A stretch of 64,000 nucleotides of DNA from Eubacterium sp. (GTDB taxonomy: Bacteria; Bacillota; Clostridia; Lachnospirales; Lachnospiraceae): assembly GCA_017430325.1 (NCBI GenBank), contig JAFRNE010000035.1, positions 1 to 64,000 on the forward strand, in the 5' to 3' direction. Position 1 is the first letter of the stretch; each line of letters opens with the position of its first letter. The translations under genes and the position numbers were made by a program. Shown here one piece after another: positions 45,859 to 54,182 of the stretch. The notes beneath the pieces were generated by a model. It was not told where the DNA came from and did not search any database. It saw nothing but the letters and a program-made list of their open reading frames with translations.

Positions 45859-47091
45859 ATGTCAGTTAAGGTTATAAGCGGCGGCGTTACAGCTGCCAAA
45901 GGCTATAAGGTTGCAAGTACAAGGGTTGGTATCAAGCCAAAGGGAACCAACAGGGACGTTACACTTATCGTAAGTGATATTCCTGCAATATGTGTCGGAA
46001 CCTTCACAAGAAACCTTGTTAAGGCAGCTCCTGTAGTATGGGATATGAAGATCGCTTATGATGTTAAGACTGCTCAGGCAGTCATCATAAATACCGGTAT
46101 TGCAAATGCTGCAACCGGCGAGCAGGGACTTGAGAGCTGCAGGATCGAAGCTGAGAAGGTTGGACAGGTTCTTAGTATTCCGGCAGAGACAGTTCTTACA
46201 GCTTCAACAGGCGTTATCGGACCACAGATCCCTGTAGACAAGATCTGCGGCGGCGTTGAAGAGCTTGTTTCAAAGCTTACAAACAGCGAAGAGGAAGCTC
46301 ATGAGGCAGCTAAGGCTATCATGACAACAGATACACAGCCTAAGGAGATAGCAGTAAGCTTTGAGATCGGCGGTAAGGAATGCAAGATCGGAGCTATGTG
46401 CAAGGGTTCAGGAATGATCCATCCAAATATGGGTACTATGCTTGGTTTCATGATGTCAGATGTCAAGATCGAGCATGATCTTGCACTTAAGACACTCAGA
46501 GAAGTGATCGAAGATACCTTCAATATGGTATCGGTTGACGGTGATACATCAACAAATGATACAGTTATGTTCCTTGGAAACGGACTTGCTGAGAACCCTG
46601 AGATAACAGGCAAAGGGGAAGACCTTGATACCTTTAAGGAAGCTCTTTACACAGTTGCAGAGTTCCTTGCAAAAAATATTGCCAAGGACGGCGAAGGTGC
46701 AACAAGACTTTTCACCTGCCACGTTACAGGTGCTAAGGATGAGGAGACTGCAAGGATCCTTGCCAAGTCAGTTATCACATCAAATCTTACCAAGGCAGCT
46801 GTATTCGGAATGGATGCAAATGCCGGACGTATTTTCTGTGCTATGGGCTATTCGGGTGCAGAATTTGATCCAAATAATACAGATATCATCCTCAGCAGTA
46901 AAAATGGTTCGATAAAGCTTATTGATAAGGGTACGCTTCCTGTATTTTCGGAGGAAGAAGCACTTTCCGTTCTTCAGCCTGACGAGATCACAGCTGAATG
47001 CATCCTCCATGAGGGCGATGGCGAAGCAACCGCCTGGGGCTGTGACCTGACATACGATTACGTAAAGATTAACGCAGACTACAGGTCTTAA
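45859..47091 (+). CDS. argJ: Glutamate N-acetyltransferase / ornithine acetyltransferase
   Basis: A 410-residue ArgJ that recycles the acetyl group from N-acetylornithine to glutamate; the bifunctional form also uses acetyl-CoA. The self-cleavage site is visible in MIHPNMGTMLGFMMSDV near residue 190, where GT-ML replaces the common AT-ML; Thr is the catalytic nucleophile of the beta chain. GVTAAKGYKVA near the start, TTDTQPKE near residue 153 and SVDGDTSTNDTV near residue 222 are diagnostic. The residues that separate mono- from bifunctional forms cannot be read safely here. Its ribosome site is AAGAGG. It belongs to the argC-corA-argJ-argB cluster. Confidence 0.96.
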   Translation: MSVKVISGGVTAAKGYKVASTRVGIKPKGTNRDVTLIVSDIPAICVGTFTRNLVKAAPVVWDMKIAYDVKTAQAVIINTGIANAATGEQGLESCRIEAEKVGQVLSIPAETVLTASTGVIGPQIPVDKICGGVEELVSKLTNSEEEAHEAAKAIMTTDTQPKEIAVSFEIGGKECKIGAMCKGSGMIHPNMGTMLGFMMSDVKIEHDLALKTLREVIEDTFNMVSVDGDTSTNDTVMFLGNGLAENPEITGKGEDLDTFKEALYTVAEFLAKNIAKDGEGATRLFTCHVTGAKDEETARILAKSVITSNLTKAAVFGMDANAGRIFCAMGYSGAEFDPNNTDIILSSKNGSIKLIDKGTLPVFSEEEALSVLQPDEITAECILHEGDGEATAWGCDLTYDYVKINADYRS

Positions 47092-47244
47092 TAATTATAT
47101 AGACAGACATACAGGCACGTGGTGATCTGTATGTCGTACGATAAAAATGATTGATACTATAAGTCGTAAGTGATAAAGTAGAAAGGGATAGAAATGATAT
47201 ACAGATACGAACAGGAAATTGAATCTAATTCGGAGGGTGATAAG

Positions 47245-48132
47245 ATGGTAAGTAATGATTCTTTGGACAAGGTACTCGCGAAGGCCCAGACCCTTAGTGA
47301 AGCGCTTCCATATATCCAGCGTTTCAACGGTAGTACGATAGTAGTAAAGTACGGCGGAAGCGCCATGCTTGATGAGAATCTGAAATACAATGTTATCAAG
47401 GACGTAGCACTCCTTAAGCTTATCGGTATGAAGCCGATCATCGTTCATGGAGGCGGCAAGGAGATCAACAAGTGGCTCGGAAAGATCAATAAGCAGTCTG
47501 AGTTTGTTAACGGACTCCGTGTTACCGATGAGGAGACTCTTGAGGTGGCTGAGATGGTACTTAACAAGGTTAATAAGAGCCTTGTAGCTATGATGACTCA
47601 GCTTGGTCTTAAGGCTGTTGGTATCAGCGGAAAGGATGCAGGCCTTCTTCAGACTCACAAGAAGACCTCTGACGGAAAGGATATCGGATATGTTGGTGAG
47701 GTTATCTCATCTGATACAAAGATCCTTGATACTCTTATCCACGATGATTTCATTCCGGTTATCGCACCTATCGGACTTGGCGATGACTTCCATGGATATA
47801 ATATAAATGCAGATGACTGTGCATGCGCTATCGCAGCAGCAGTAAATGCAGAGAAGCTCGTATTCCTTACAGATATCGAAGGTGTATTTGTTGATCCGAG
47901 CGATAAGAAGACACTTGTTTCAGAGATGAATGTTGCCGAGGCAGAAGAGTTTATCGAGAAGGGTGTTGTCGGCGGCGGTATGATGCCTAAGCTCCAGAAC
48001 TGTATCGAAGCTCTGAAGAAGGGTGTTTCAAGAGTCCATATCCTTGACGGACGTGTTGAGCACTGCCTCTTACTTGAGTTCTTTACTGAGAAAGGTATCG
48101 GTACAGCTATCCTCAAGGATCCTTTATTCTAG
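47245..48132 (+). CDS. argB: Acetylglutamate kinase
   Basis: A 295-residue amino-acid kinase that phosphorylates N-acetylglutamate, step two of arginine synthesis and the usual point of arginine feedback. VVKYGGSAM near residue 31 binds phosphate, [12 protein letters not shown] near 65 binds acetylglutamate, and [27 protein letters not shown] around 193-220 is the nucleotide-binding end. I chose ATG 47245, with GGAGGG seven bases upstream, which gives standard length; ATG 47194 would add 17 residues. The N-terminal helix before the Gly loop is the type found in arginine-inhibited hexameric enzymes, so feedback inhibition is likely. Last gene of the cluster. Confidence 0.95.
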   Translation: MVSNDSLDKVLAKAQTLSEALPYIQRFNGSTIVVKYGGSAMLDENLKYNVIKDVALLKLIGMKPIIVHGGGKEINKWLGKINKQSEFVNGLRVTDEETLEVAEMVLNKVNKSLVAMMTQLGLKAVGISGKDAGLLQTHKKTSDGKDIGYVGEVISSDTKILDTLIHDDFIPVIAPIGLGDDFHGYNINADDCACAIAAAVNAEKLVFLTDIEGVFVDPSDKKTLVSEMNVAEAEEFIEKGVVGGGMMPKLQNCIEALKKGVSRVHILDGRVEHCLLLEFFTEKGIGTAILKDPLF

Positions 48133-48159
48133 GATTATTTTGCTTGATTTATCAATATT

Positions 48160-48187
48160 CCGGTGTCCTTTAAAGGACACCGGTTTT
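48160..48187 (+). terminator. Terminator of the arg operon
   Basis: CCGGTGTCC (48160-48168) pairs perfectly with GGACACCGG (48175-48183) across TTTAAA, followed by TTTT. Confidence 0.88.
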
Positions 48188-48210
48188 ATAGTTTTATTTT
48201 AAAATACATA

Positions 48211-48239
48211 TTGAATAAATGTTACAAATTCGTTAAAAT
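48211..48239 (+). promoter_or_regulatory. Promoter of the ComEA-like gene
   Basis: TTGAAT (48211-48216) and TAAAAT (48234-48239) with a 17-base spacer, 60 bases before ATG 48303. Confidence 0.6.
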
Positions 48240-48302
48240 ATAGTTGTGCATTGTATTTGTTCTGATGATGATTCCTTCCGAATAGAGGAGGGTGTGTATC
48301 AT

Positions 48303-49028
48303 ATGAACAAGATAAAAAAGAGATTTCTTCTGATGCCGCTGATACTTATGCTTTCAGCCTGCGGGAAGACCGATATGGTTGTGAAAAGCAGCAGCGAGAC
48401 TGAGGATATTTCTGCTCAGGATGATGTGACATCAGGTGACGGCTGTGATGAAGCTGAAGGGCAACAGGATGTTTCGGATGATAAAAAAGCTGAACCTGAT
48501 CCGGATATTGCGGAGCTGGAGAAAGCTGAGACAGAAACGGTGATCACGGTATATGTCTGTGGGGCTGTGAGGAAAGAAGGAGTTTACAGACTCCTGCCGG
48601 GCAGCATAGTGGACGATGCTCTTAGAGCAGCAGGCGGCTACAGTGATGAAGCATATCACGGATATATCAATCTTGCCGGACCGGTCAGTGATGGCATGAG
48701 GATATATTTTCCATCCAGGACAGAGATGGAAGGCACTATCATAACTGAGGCAGGCATATCGCAGGATATAGCTGAGCCGGATGGAACAGACAGTAACGAA
48801 CGTGGCAGTGGGAACACCTCAGAGAACGGTCAGAAGAACAGAGTGAATATAAATACCGCAGATAAGGCAGAGCTTATGACTCTTCCGGGAATTGGAGAAT
48901 CAAAAGCCGAAGAGATCATAAAATACAGAAATGCACATGGTGATTTTAAAAGTATTGACGATATTAAAAATATTAGTGGGATCAAGAATGGCATATTTGA
49001 GAAGATACGCGATCTGATCACCGTATAA
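48303..49028 (+). CDS. ComEA-like DNA-binding lipoprotein
   Basis: A 241-residue protein. The start at ATG 48303 has a GGAGGG ribosome site. The signal peptide ends in lipobox LSAC, so it is anchored by lipid and not by the usual ComEA membrane helix. An acidic spacer leads to an SLBB-type domain (about residues 78-130: VYVCGAVRKEGVYRLLPGS). A Gly/Ser/Asn linker and a double helix-hairpin-helix ComEA domain at the C-terminus follow (about 178-241: VNINTADKAELMTLPGIGESKAEEI). ComEA captures incoming double-stranded DNA at the cell surface during transformation. ComEC and ComF are not in the window, so a role in uptake is inferred from family only. Confidence 0.88.
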   Translation: MNKIKKRFLLMPLILMLSACGKTDMVVKSSSETEDISAQDDVTSGDGCDEAEGQQDVSDDKKAEPDPDIAELEKAETETVITVYVCGAVRKEGVYRLLPGSIVDDALRAAGGYSDEAYHGYINLAGPVSDGMRIYFPSRTEMEGTIITEAGISQDIAEPDGTDSNERGSGNTSENGQKNRVNINTADKAELMTLPGIGESKAEEIIKYRNAHGDFKSIDDIKNISGIKNGIFEKIRDLITV

Positions 49029-49039
49029 GAGGAGTAGGG

Positions 49040-49729
49040 ATGAAAAAAGTTCTTGTTGTTGATGATGAAAAGTTAATTGTCAAGGGGTTGAGATTCAGTC
49101 TTGAGCAGGACGATATGGAAGTCGATACTGCCTATGACGGTGAGGAAGCTGTAAATAAAGCAAGAGAAAAGGAATATGATATCATTCTTCTTGATATCAT
49201 GCTTCCAAAGTTTACAGGTCTTGAGGTATGCCAGATGATCAGAGAATTTTCGGATGTTCCGATCATCATGCTCACCGCAAAGGGTGAGGACATGGACAAG
49301 ATCCTCGGACTTGAGTATGGCGCTGATGATTATATCACAAAGCCGTTCAATATCCTTGAGGTTAAGGCACGTATCAAGGCCATCCTCAGACGTAATTCAA
49401 AGAATGATGTGACAAGAACAGCAAAGGACAATGTCATCGAGAAGAAGGGACTCCGCCTTGAGCTTGACAGCAGAAGAGTATTCATCGACGGCAAGGAAGC
49501 AAGCCTTACAGCCAAGGAATTCGATCTTGTACTTCTCCTTATCTCAAATCCTAACAAGGTTTATTCAAGAGATGAGCTTCTTAAGACCATCTGGGGCGCT
49601 TCATATCCGGGCGACGCAAGAACAGTTGATGTTCATGTAAGACGTCTCAGAGAGAAGATCGAGACTCAGCCGGCTGATCCAAAATACATTCACACCAAGT
49701 GGGGCGTCGGTTACTACTTCGCCGACTAA
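49040..49729 (+). CDS. OmpR-family response regulator
   Basis: A 229-residue two-component regulator. The receiver domain (1-115) has the acidic pair DDE near residue 9, the phospho-acceptor Asp in IILLDIMLPKFTGLEVC near residue 52, Thr in MLTAKGEDMD near 80, and Lys in DYITKPFN near 102. The winged-helix DNA-binding domain (about 130-229) ends with the typical DVHVRRLREKIETQPADPKYIHTKWGVGYYF. It starts 11 bases after the ComEA-like gene and is closed by a strong terminator, so no cognate histidine kinase is linked. The sequence style is close to WalR/PhoP-like regulators. Its targets are unknown. Confidence 0.93.
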   Translation: MKKVLVVDDEKLIVKGLRFSLEQDDMEVDTAYDGEEAVNKAREKEYDIILLDIMLPKFTGLEVCQMIREFSDVPIIMLTAKGEDMDKILGLEYGADDYITKPFNILEVKARIKAILRRNSKNDVTRTAKDNVIEKKGLRLELDSRRVFIDGKEASLTAKEFDLVLLLISNPNKVYSRDELLKTIWGASYPGDARTVDVHVRRLREKIETQPADPKYIHTKWGVGYYFAD

Positions 49730-49760
49730 CAAGCCAACTTACGGTTATATCATAATCACT

Positions 49761-49794
49761 AAGAACCACATGATCTTTCATGTGGTTCTTTTTT
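49761..49794 (+). terminator. Terminator after the response regulator
   Basis: A perfect 13-bp stem (AAGAACCACATGA with TCATGTGGTTCTT, TCTT loop) followed by a T run. Confidence 0.9.
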
Positions 49795-49850
49795 ATATTA
49801 TGCTGAGTCTCGAGGGCGTTTCGTCTGATGCGAGGCAAGATAAGAATTAT

Positions 49851-49879
49851 TTGATTATTGCAGTGATTTAATATATAAT
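49851..49879 (+). promoter_or_regulatory. Promoter of the hydrolase-methyltransferase fusion gene
   Basis: TTGATT (49851-49856) and TATAAT (49874-49879) with a 17-base spacer; start near 49886, 30 bases before the ATG. Confidence 0.65.
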
Positions 49880-49915
49880 CTAATTATCTATGTGTGTATC
49901 AGCAGGAGTGCTTAT

Positions 49916-51640
49916 ATGTCGAAGCTTTCAGGATTAAAAAAGAAAACCGCCGACGAAATATATGCAGAGGTTAGACGCAGAAAAGATGCGATGTCAAAGG
50001 TCGATATCGACTCCTGGACTGCGCAGGGTATTTCCGTGAAAAAGGAGATGATCAAGGACACCCTCTGTCTCTTTCTGATGCCTACGGATAATTTCAATGG
50101 CGTATATATTTATTACATATATGACAGTGATTACAGTTTTCCGATAAATCGCGAAGAGTTTGATTTTGCAGCATATCTGGCCGTAGAGACCGGCATGTGC
50201 ATATGCATGCCGATGTATCCGCTTGCACCTGAGAAGCGCGTCGGAGATGTATTTGATAGTCTTACGGCGGTTTATGATAATCTGCTTCATAAGAAAAATA
50301 TTCCGAACATTATCATGGCCGGAACAGGAGTGGGAGCAGGACTTGCCATGTCACTGACTCTTGAGGCATGGAAAACAGGATTTCGTGCACCGGATAAGCT
50401 GATCCTTCTGTCACCTGAGCTGGATGCCGAATTCTTCGACAAGAAGCTTGAGAATACACTGCTGTCGCAGTATTATAATGACGGCATATTTTTCAGTGAG
50501 GCGAAGAAGGAATATATAAATAAATACTGGGTTGGCGAATATGCCGCACGTACTGAATATACGAGTCCTATTTACGAGGACATCCGTGATCTCTGCAATC
50601 AGCTGATCATAGTATCGGGTACCGAGGACATATTTAACTGCTATGCGAGAGAGCTGGCGGATAAGGCGGAGAATGCAGGGCTTAATGTGAGCTTTTTCGA
50701 ATTTCCGAGAATGCACCATAAGTTCTTCCACGATGATTTGCTTGATGAAGCACAGCATGCCCGTAAGGTAATCCTTGATCTCATAACCGACAGTACCGAC
50801 AGGATCATCAATCAGTACATGTATGAGATAAAGGAGAGAAGCGAATTCTCGAAGCAGTACCCTGAGATATTTAAGGACAGGGAAGCTACAAAATATCTGG
50901 TTAACAATCATATTTCCTATGAAAAATACAAGAGGAACAGTGATTATATAAATCTCGTCAAGGCTGCCACTTATAAGAGCTTTGATGATGAGGTCAGAAA
51001 GTTTATTCTTCAGTATCCGAACGGAACAGTGGTTTATCTCGGCTGCAGTCTGGATACTATGTTTAAGAGAATGGACAACGGCAGAGTAAACTGGTACAAT
51101 CTCGATACGCCGGGTATGATATCCATCAGGCGACTCTATACAAGAGACGGCGAGAGAGAGCATACCATAGTTAAGTCTATCGACGATATGAGCTGGCTGG
51201 ATGATATCAAATGTGATATCGGCTTCGGACTGCTGTTTGTCTGCAGAGATTTTTTTCAGTACAAGAATTCGAAGGAAGTCAGCGCTTTTATCGACAAGCT
51301 TTATCACAGGTTCCAGGGCGCGCAGATAGTATTTAATGCGCCGAACCATATGGCGATGATCGCAAATAACCGTTACAGCAAGAGGAACGATGTTGACTAT
51401 AAAAAATACAGGCTCTACATTAAGGATCCGGTACGTGACATCTCACTCTGGAATGTGGCTTATGAGGTCATAAATGCTGCATCGGTATTTAATAATATAA
51501 ATCCATCTAAAAAATGGAAGACCATGATGAGACTTAGGTTCAGATACAATGCCATCAAGGAGACAAATAAGATCATAAGACTCAGAATGGGAGCGGAGCG
51601 TTATCAGATCTTCCGCGACGGCCAGCTTATCAAGGTATAA
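49916..51640 (+). CDS. Alpha/beta-hydrolase-like domain fused to an LCM-type methyltransferase
   Basis: A 574-residue protein starting at ATG 49916 (AGGAG eight bases upstream). The first 290 residues follow an esterase/lipase alpha/beta-hydrolase (PMYPLAPEKRVGDVFDSLTAVYDNLL, VSGTEDIFNCYARELADKA, HHKFFHD). The nucleophile elbow reads GTGVG near residue 137, so the usual GxSxG Ser is Gly; the Asp and His positions remain. The C-terminal part (about 330-574) resembles leucine carboxyl methyltransferase (LCM/PpmJ-like) SAM enzymes: VVYLGCSLDTMFKRM near residue 373, WYNLDTPGMISIRRL, and GLLFVCRDFFQYKN. The substrate is unknown. The fusion suggests that the hydrolase-like part binds a substrate for methylation. 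A single gene with its own promoter. Confidence 0.75.
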   Translation: MSKLSGLKKKTADEIYAEVRRRKDAMSKVDIDSWTAQGISVKKEMIKDTLCLFLMPTDNFNGVYIYYIYDSDYSFPINREEFDFAAYLAVETGMCICMPMYPLAPEKRVGDVFDSLTAVYDNLLHKKNIPNIIMAGTGVGAGLAMSLTLEAWKTGFRAPDKLILLSPELDAEFFDKKLENTLLSQYYNDGIFFSEAKKEYINKYWVGEYAARTEYTSPIYEDIRDLCNQLIIVSGTEDIFNCYARELADKAENAGLNVSFFEFPRMHHKFFHDDLLDEAQHARKVILDLITDSTDRIINQYMYEIKERSEFSKQYPEIFKDREATKYLVNNHISYEKYKRNSDYINLVKAATYKSFDDEVRKFILQYPNGTVVYLGCSLDTMFKRMDNGRVNWYNLDTPGMISIRRLYTRDGEREHTIVKSIDDMSWLDDIKCDIGFGLLFVCRDFFQYKNSKEVSAFIDKLYHRFQGAQIVFNAPNHMAMIANNRYSKRNDVDYKKYRLYIKDPVRDISLWNVAYEVINAASVFNNINPSKKWKTMMRLRFRYNAIKETNKIIRLRMGAERYQIFRDGQLIKV

Positions 51641-51657
51641 GCCGGCAGAAATATAAT

Positions 51658-51685
51658 TTGAAATATCGCAGGCTGCAAGTATAAG
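51658..51685 (+). promoter_or_regulatory. Promoter of iorAB
   Basis: TTGAAA (51658-51663) and TATAAG (51680-51685) with a 16-base spacer; GGGAGGA precedes the iorA ATG. Confidence 0.55.
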
Positions 51686-51717
51686 GGTCTGCTTTAAAGA
51701 TAATAGGGAGGACAGAA

Positions 51718-53463
51718 ATGGAAAAAAAGATTATGCTTGGTAATCAGGCGATCGCAAGAGGAGCTTACGAAGCGGGTGTTAAGGTTTCCTCTGCTTATCC
51801 GGGTACACCGAGTACTGAAGTCAGTGAGTATCTGGTAAAATACGAAGGAGTTTATGCTGAATGGGCACCGAATGAAAAGGTAGCAACTGAGGTTGCTGTC
51901 GGAGCATCTATGTCAGGTGTCAGAGCTATGTGCGCAATGAAGCACGTAGGTGTTAACGTTGCAGCTGACCCGCTCTATTCAGTATCATATATAGGAGCTA
52001 ACGGCGGACTTGTTATGATCGCCGCAGACGATCCGGGGCTTTACAGCTCACAGAATGAGCAGGATACAAGACGTGTTGCAAGAGCAGCATGTGTTCCTGT
52101 TATCGAGCCTTCTGATTCAGAAGAAGCAAGATATTTTACAAAGAGAGCTTTTGAAATATCAGAGGAGTATGATACACCGGTCATCGTTCGTACAACTACA
52201 AGACTTGCACATTCACAGGGACTTGTTAATCTTGAGGACAGAGTTGAGCCTGAAGATAAGCCATACGAGAGAAATCCTGCAAAGAATATCATGATGCCTG
52301 GTAATGCAAAGGGCAGACACCTCGTTGTTGAGGCGCGTACAAACCGCCTTATCGAGGATTCATGCACTATGGACATCAACAAGGTTACCTACAGTGACAC
52401 AAAGATCGGTGTCATCACAAGTGGTATTCCTTATCAGTATGTTAAGGAAGTACTTCCAAATGCATCTATCCTTAAGCTTGGTCTTGTAAATCCGCTTCCT
52501 AAGAAGCTTATCGAAGAGTTCGCTTCAAAGGTTGAGACTCTTTATATCGTAGAAGAGCTTGAGCCTGTTATCGAAGAGCAGGTTAAGTCATGGGGCATCA
52601 AGTGTATCGGTAAGGAGATATTTACTATCCAGGGCGAATACAGTGCAAATATGCTTCGTGAGGCTATCCTTGGTGAGAAGGTAGAGGCAGATGCAGCAGC
52701 GGCTGTTCCTATGAGACCTCCTATCCTTTGTCCTGGCTGCCCTCACAGAGCTACATTCTCAGTTCTGAAGAAGCTTAAGATCCACGCATCAGGCGATATC
52801 GGATGCTATACACTCGGAGCTGTTGCACCTCTTAATGTTGTTGATACAACACTTTGTATGGGCGCAAGTATTTCCATGCTTCATGGTATGGAGAAGGCTA
52901 AGGGCAGTGAGTATGTTAAGAACTGGGTTGCTGTTATCGGTGATTCAACCTTCATGCATACAGGTGTTAACTCACTCATGAACATGGCTTACAACAAGGC
53001 TACAGGAACAGTTATCATCCTTGATAACTCAACAACAGGTATGACAGGTCATCAGGATAACCCTGCAACAGGTAAGATGCTTAACGGCGAGACAACACTT
53101 GCCATCGACCTTGAAAAGTTCTGCAGAGCTATCAATATCAACCATGTAACAGTTGTTGATCCATACGACCTTGAGAAGTTTGAAGAGGTTGTTAAGACTG
53201 AGGTTGCAAGAGATGAGCTTTCAGTTATCATCGCTCAGTCACCATGTGCGCTCCTTAAGGAATATGTTCCACAGGGCAAGTGCTATGTTGATCCTGAAAA
53301 GTGTAAGAAATGTGGTAAGTGCCTCCAGGCAGGTTGTCCGGCTATAAAGAAGGACAAGGAGACCGGTAAGGCAGTTATAGATGATACTATGTGCAATGGC
53401 TGCGGACTCTGCATGAAGAATTGTCCGTTTGATGCTATTTCACTTAAGAAGAGAGGTGAGTAA
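51718..53463 (+). CDS. iorA: Indolepyruvate ferredoxin oxidoreductase, alpha subunit
   Basis: A 581-residue thiamin-diphosphate enzyme subunit that oxidatively decarboxylates aryl 2-oxoacids (indolepyruvate, phenylpyruvate) to aryl-CoA with reduction of ferredoxin. The N-terminal pyrimidine-binding part shows MLGNQAIARGAYEAGVKVSSAYPGTPSTE (residues 5-33). The cofactor part has CPGCPHRATF near residue 340 and GDIGCYTLGAVAPL near residue 359. Two 4Fe-4S clusters are at the C-terminus (CKKCGKCLQAGC, CNGCGLCMKNCPFDA). Length is a little short of the archaeal enzyme but all parts are present. It is translationally adjacent to iorB (one-base gap). Confidence 0.96.
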   Translation: MEKKIMLGNQAIARGAYEAGVKVSSAYPGTPSTEVSEYLVKYEGVYAEWAPNEKVATEVAVGASMSGVRAMCAMKHVGVNVAADPLYSVSYIGANGGLVMIAADDPGLYSSQNEQDTRRVARAACVPVIEPSDSEEARYFTKRAFEISEEYDTPVIVRTTTRLAHSQGLVNLEDRVEPEDKPYERNPAKNIMMPGNAKGRHLVVEARTNRLIEDSCTMDINKVTYSDTKIGVITSGIPYQYVKEVLPNASILKLGLVNPLPKKLIEEFASKVETLYIVEELEPVIEEQVKSWGIKCIGKEIFTIQGEYSANMLREAILGEKVEADAAAAVPMRPPILCPGCPHRATFSVLKKLKIHASGDIGCYTLGAVAPLNVVDTTLCMGASISMLHGMEKAKGSEYVKNWVAVIGDSTFMHTGVNSLMNMAYNKATGTVIILDNSTTGMTGHQDNPATGKMLNGETTLAIDLEKFCRAININHVTVVDPYDLEKFEEVVKTEVARDELSVIIAQSPCALLKEYVPQGKCYVDPEKCKKCGKCLQAGCPAIKKDKETGKAVIDDTMCNGCGLCMKNCPFDAISLKKRGE

Positions 53464-53464
53464 T

Positions 53465-54034
53465 ATGGCAGTAAAGAATATAATGATAGTCGGTGTAGGC
53501 GGACAGGGAACACTTCTTACAAGCCGTATTCTCGGTGGACTTGCTCTCGGAGCAGGCTATGATGTAAAGCTTTCTGAGGTTCATGGAATGGCTCAGAGAG
53601 GCGGTAGTGTTGTAACTTATGTTAGATATGGCGAGGATGTTGCAGAGCCTATCGTAGAAGAGGGCTGCGCAGACGTGCTTATCGCATTTGAGAGACTTGA
53701 AGCAAAGCGTTACGCTCACTTCCTTAAAAAGGACGGCGTTATCATCGTTAACGATCAGCGTATCGATCCGATGCCTGTTATCACAGGTGCTGCAGAGTAT
53801 CCTGAAGGCATCATCGAAGAGCTTTCTTCAAAATACAAGGTTTATTCAATCGATGCCATGGAGAAGGCAAAGGAGATAGGAAATACAAGAACCTTCAACG
53901 TTATCGTTCTCGGCATGGCTGCAAAGCATATGGACTATACAGTAGAGCAGTGGGAAGAGGTTATCAGAAATACAGTTCCTGCAAAGACTGTAGACATCAA
54001 CCTCAAGGCTTTCCATGCAGGATATGAGATGTAG
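53465..54034 (+). CDS. iorB: Indolepyruvate ferredoxin oxidoreductase, beta subunit
   Basis: The 189-residue gamma/beta-type subunit that completes the oxidoreductase. The Rossmann-like start IMIVGVGGQGTLLTSRIL (residues 6-23) is the family signature, followed by VKLSEVHGMAQRGGSVVTYVRYG near residue 38. It starts one base after the iorA stop with GAGAGGTGAG as ribosome site. ATG 53465 is chosen; the longer in-frame extension to 53429 would overlap iorA. A hairpin terminator follows. The pair probably serves catabolism of aromatic amino acids or, in reverse, synthesis from aryl acids. Confidence 0.95.
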   Translation: MAVKNIMIVGVGGQGTLLTSRILGGLALGAGYDVKLSEVHGMAQRGGSVVTYVRYGEDVAEPIVEEGCADVLIAFERLEAKRYAHFLKKDGVIIVNDQRIDPMPVITGAAEYPEGIIEELSSKYKVYSIDAMEKAKEIGNTRTFNVIVLGMAAKHMDYTVEQWEEVIRNTVPAKTVDINLKAFHAGYEM

Positions 54035-54101
54035 GTAATTGAAAAAACGGTATAAGCATGATTTCATGATCGGACGATAATGATCATGTGTTTATAAGTA
54101 A

Positions 54102-54150
54102 AAGAACACCTCCGGGGCGTATATGACAACCTCCGGAGGCATTCTTTTTA
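54102..54150. terminator. Terminator between iorB and the kinase-like gene
   Basis: AAGAACACCTCCGG (54102-54115) pairs with CCGGAGGCATTCTT (54133-54146) with one mismatch across a 17-base loop, followed by TTTT. It serves iorB and, read from the other side, the converging long gene. Confidence 0.8.
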
Positions 54151-54182
54151 TATTCGCAAAAAGTAATCGGTTTTAACGGAGC

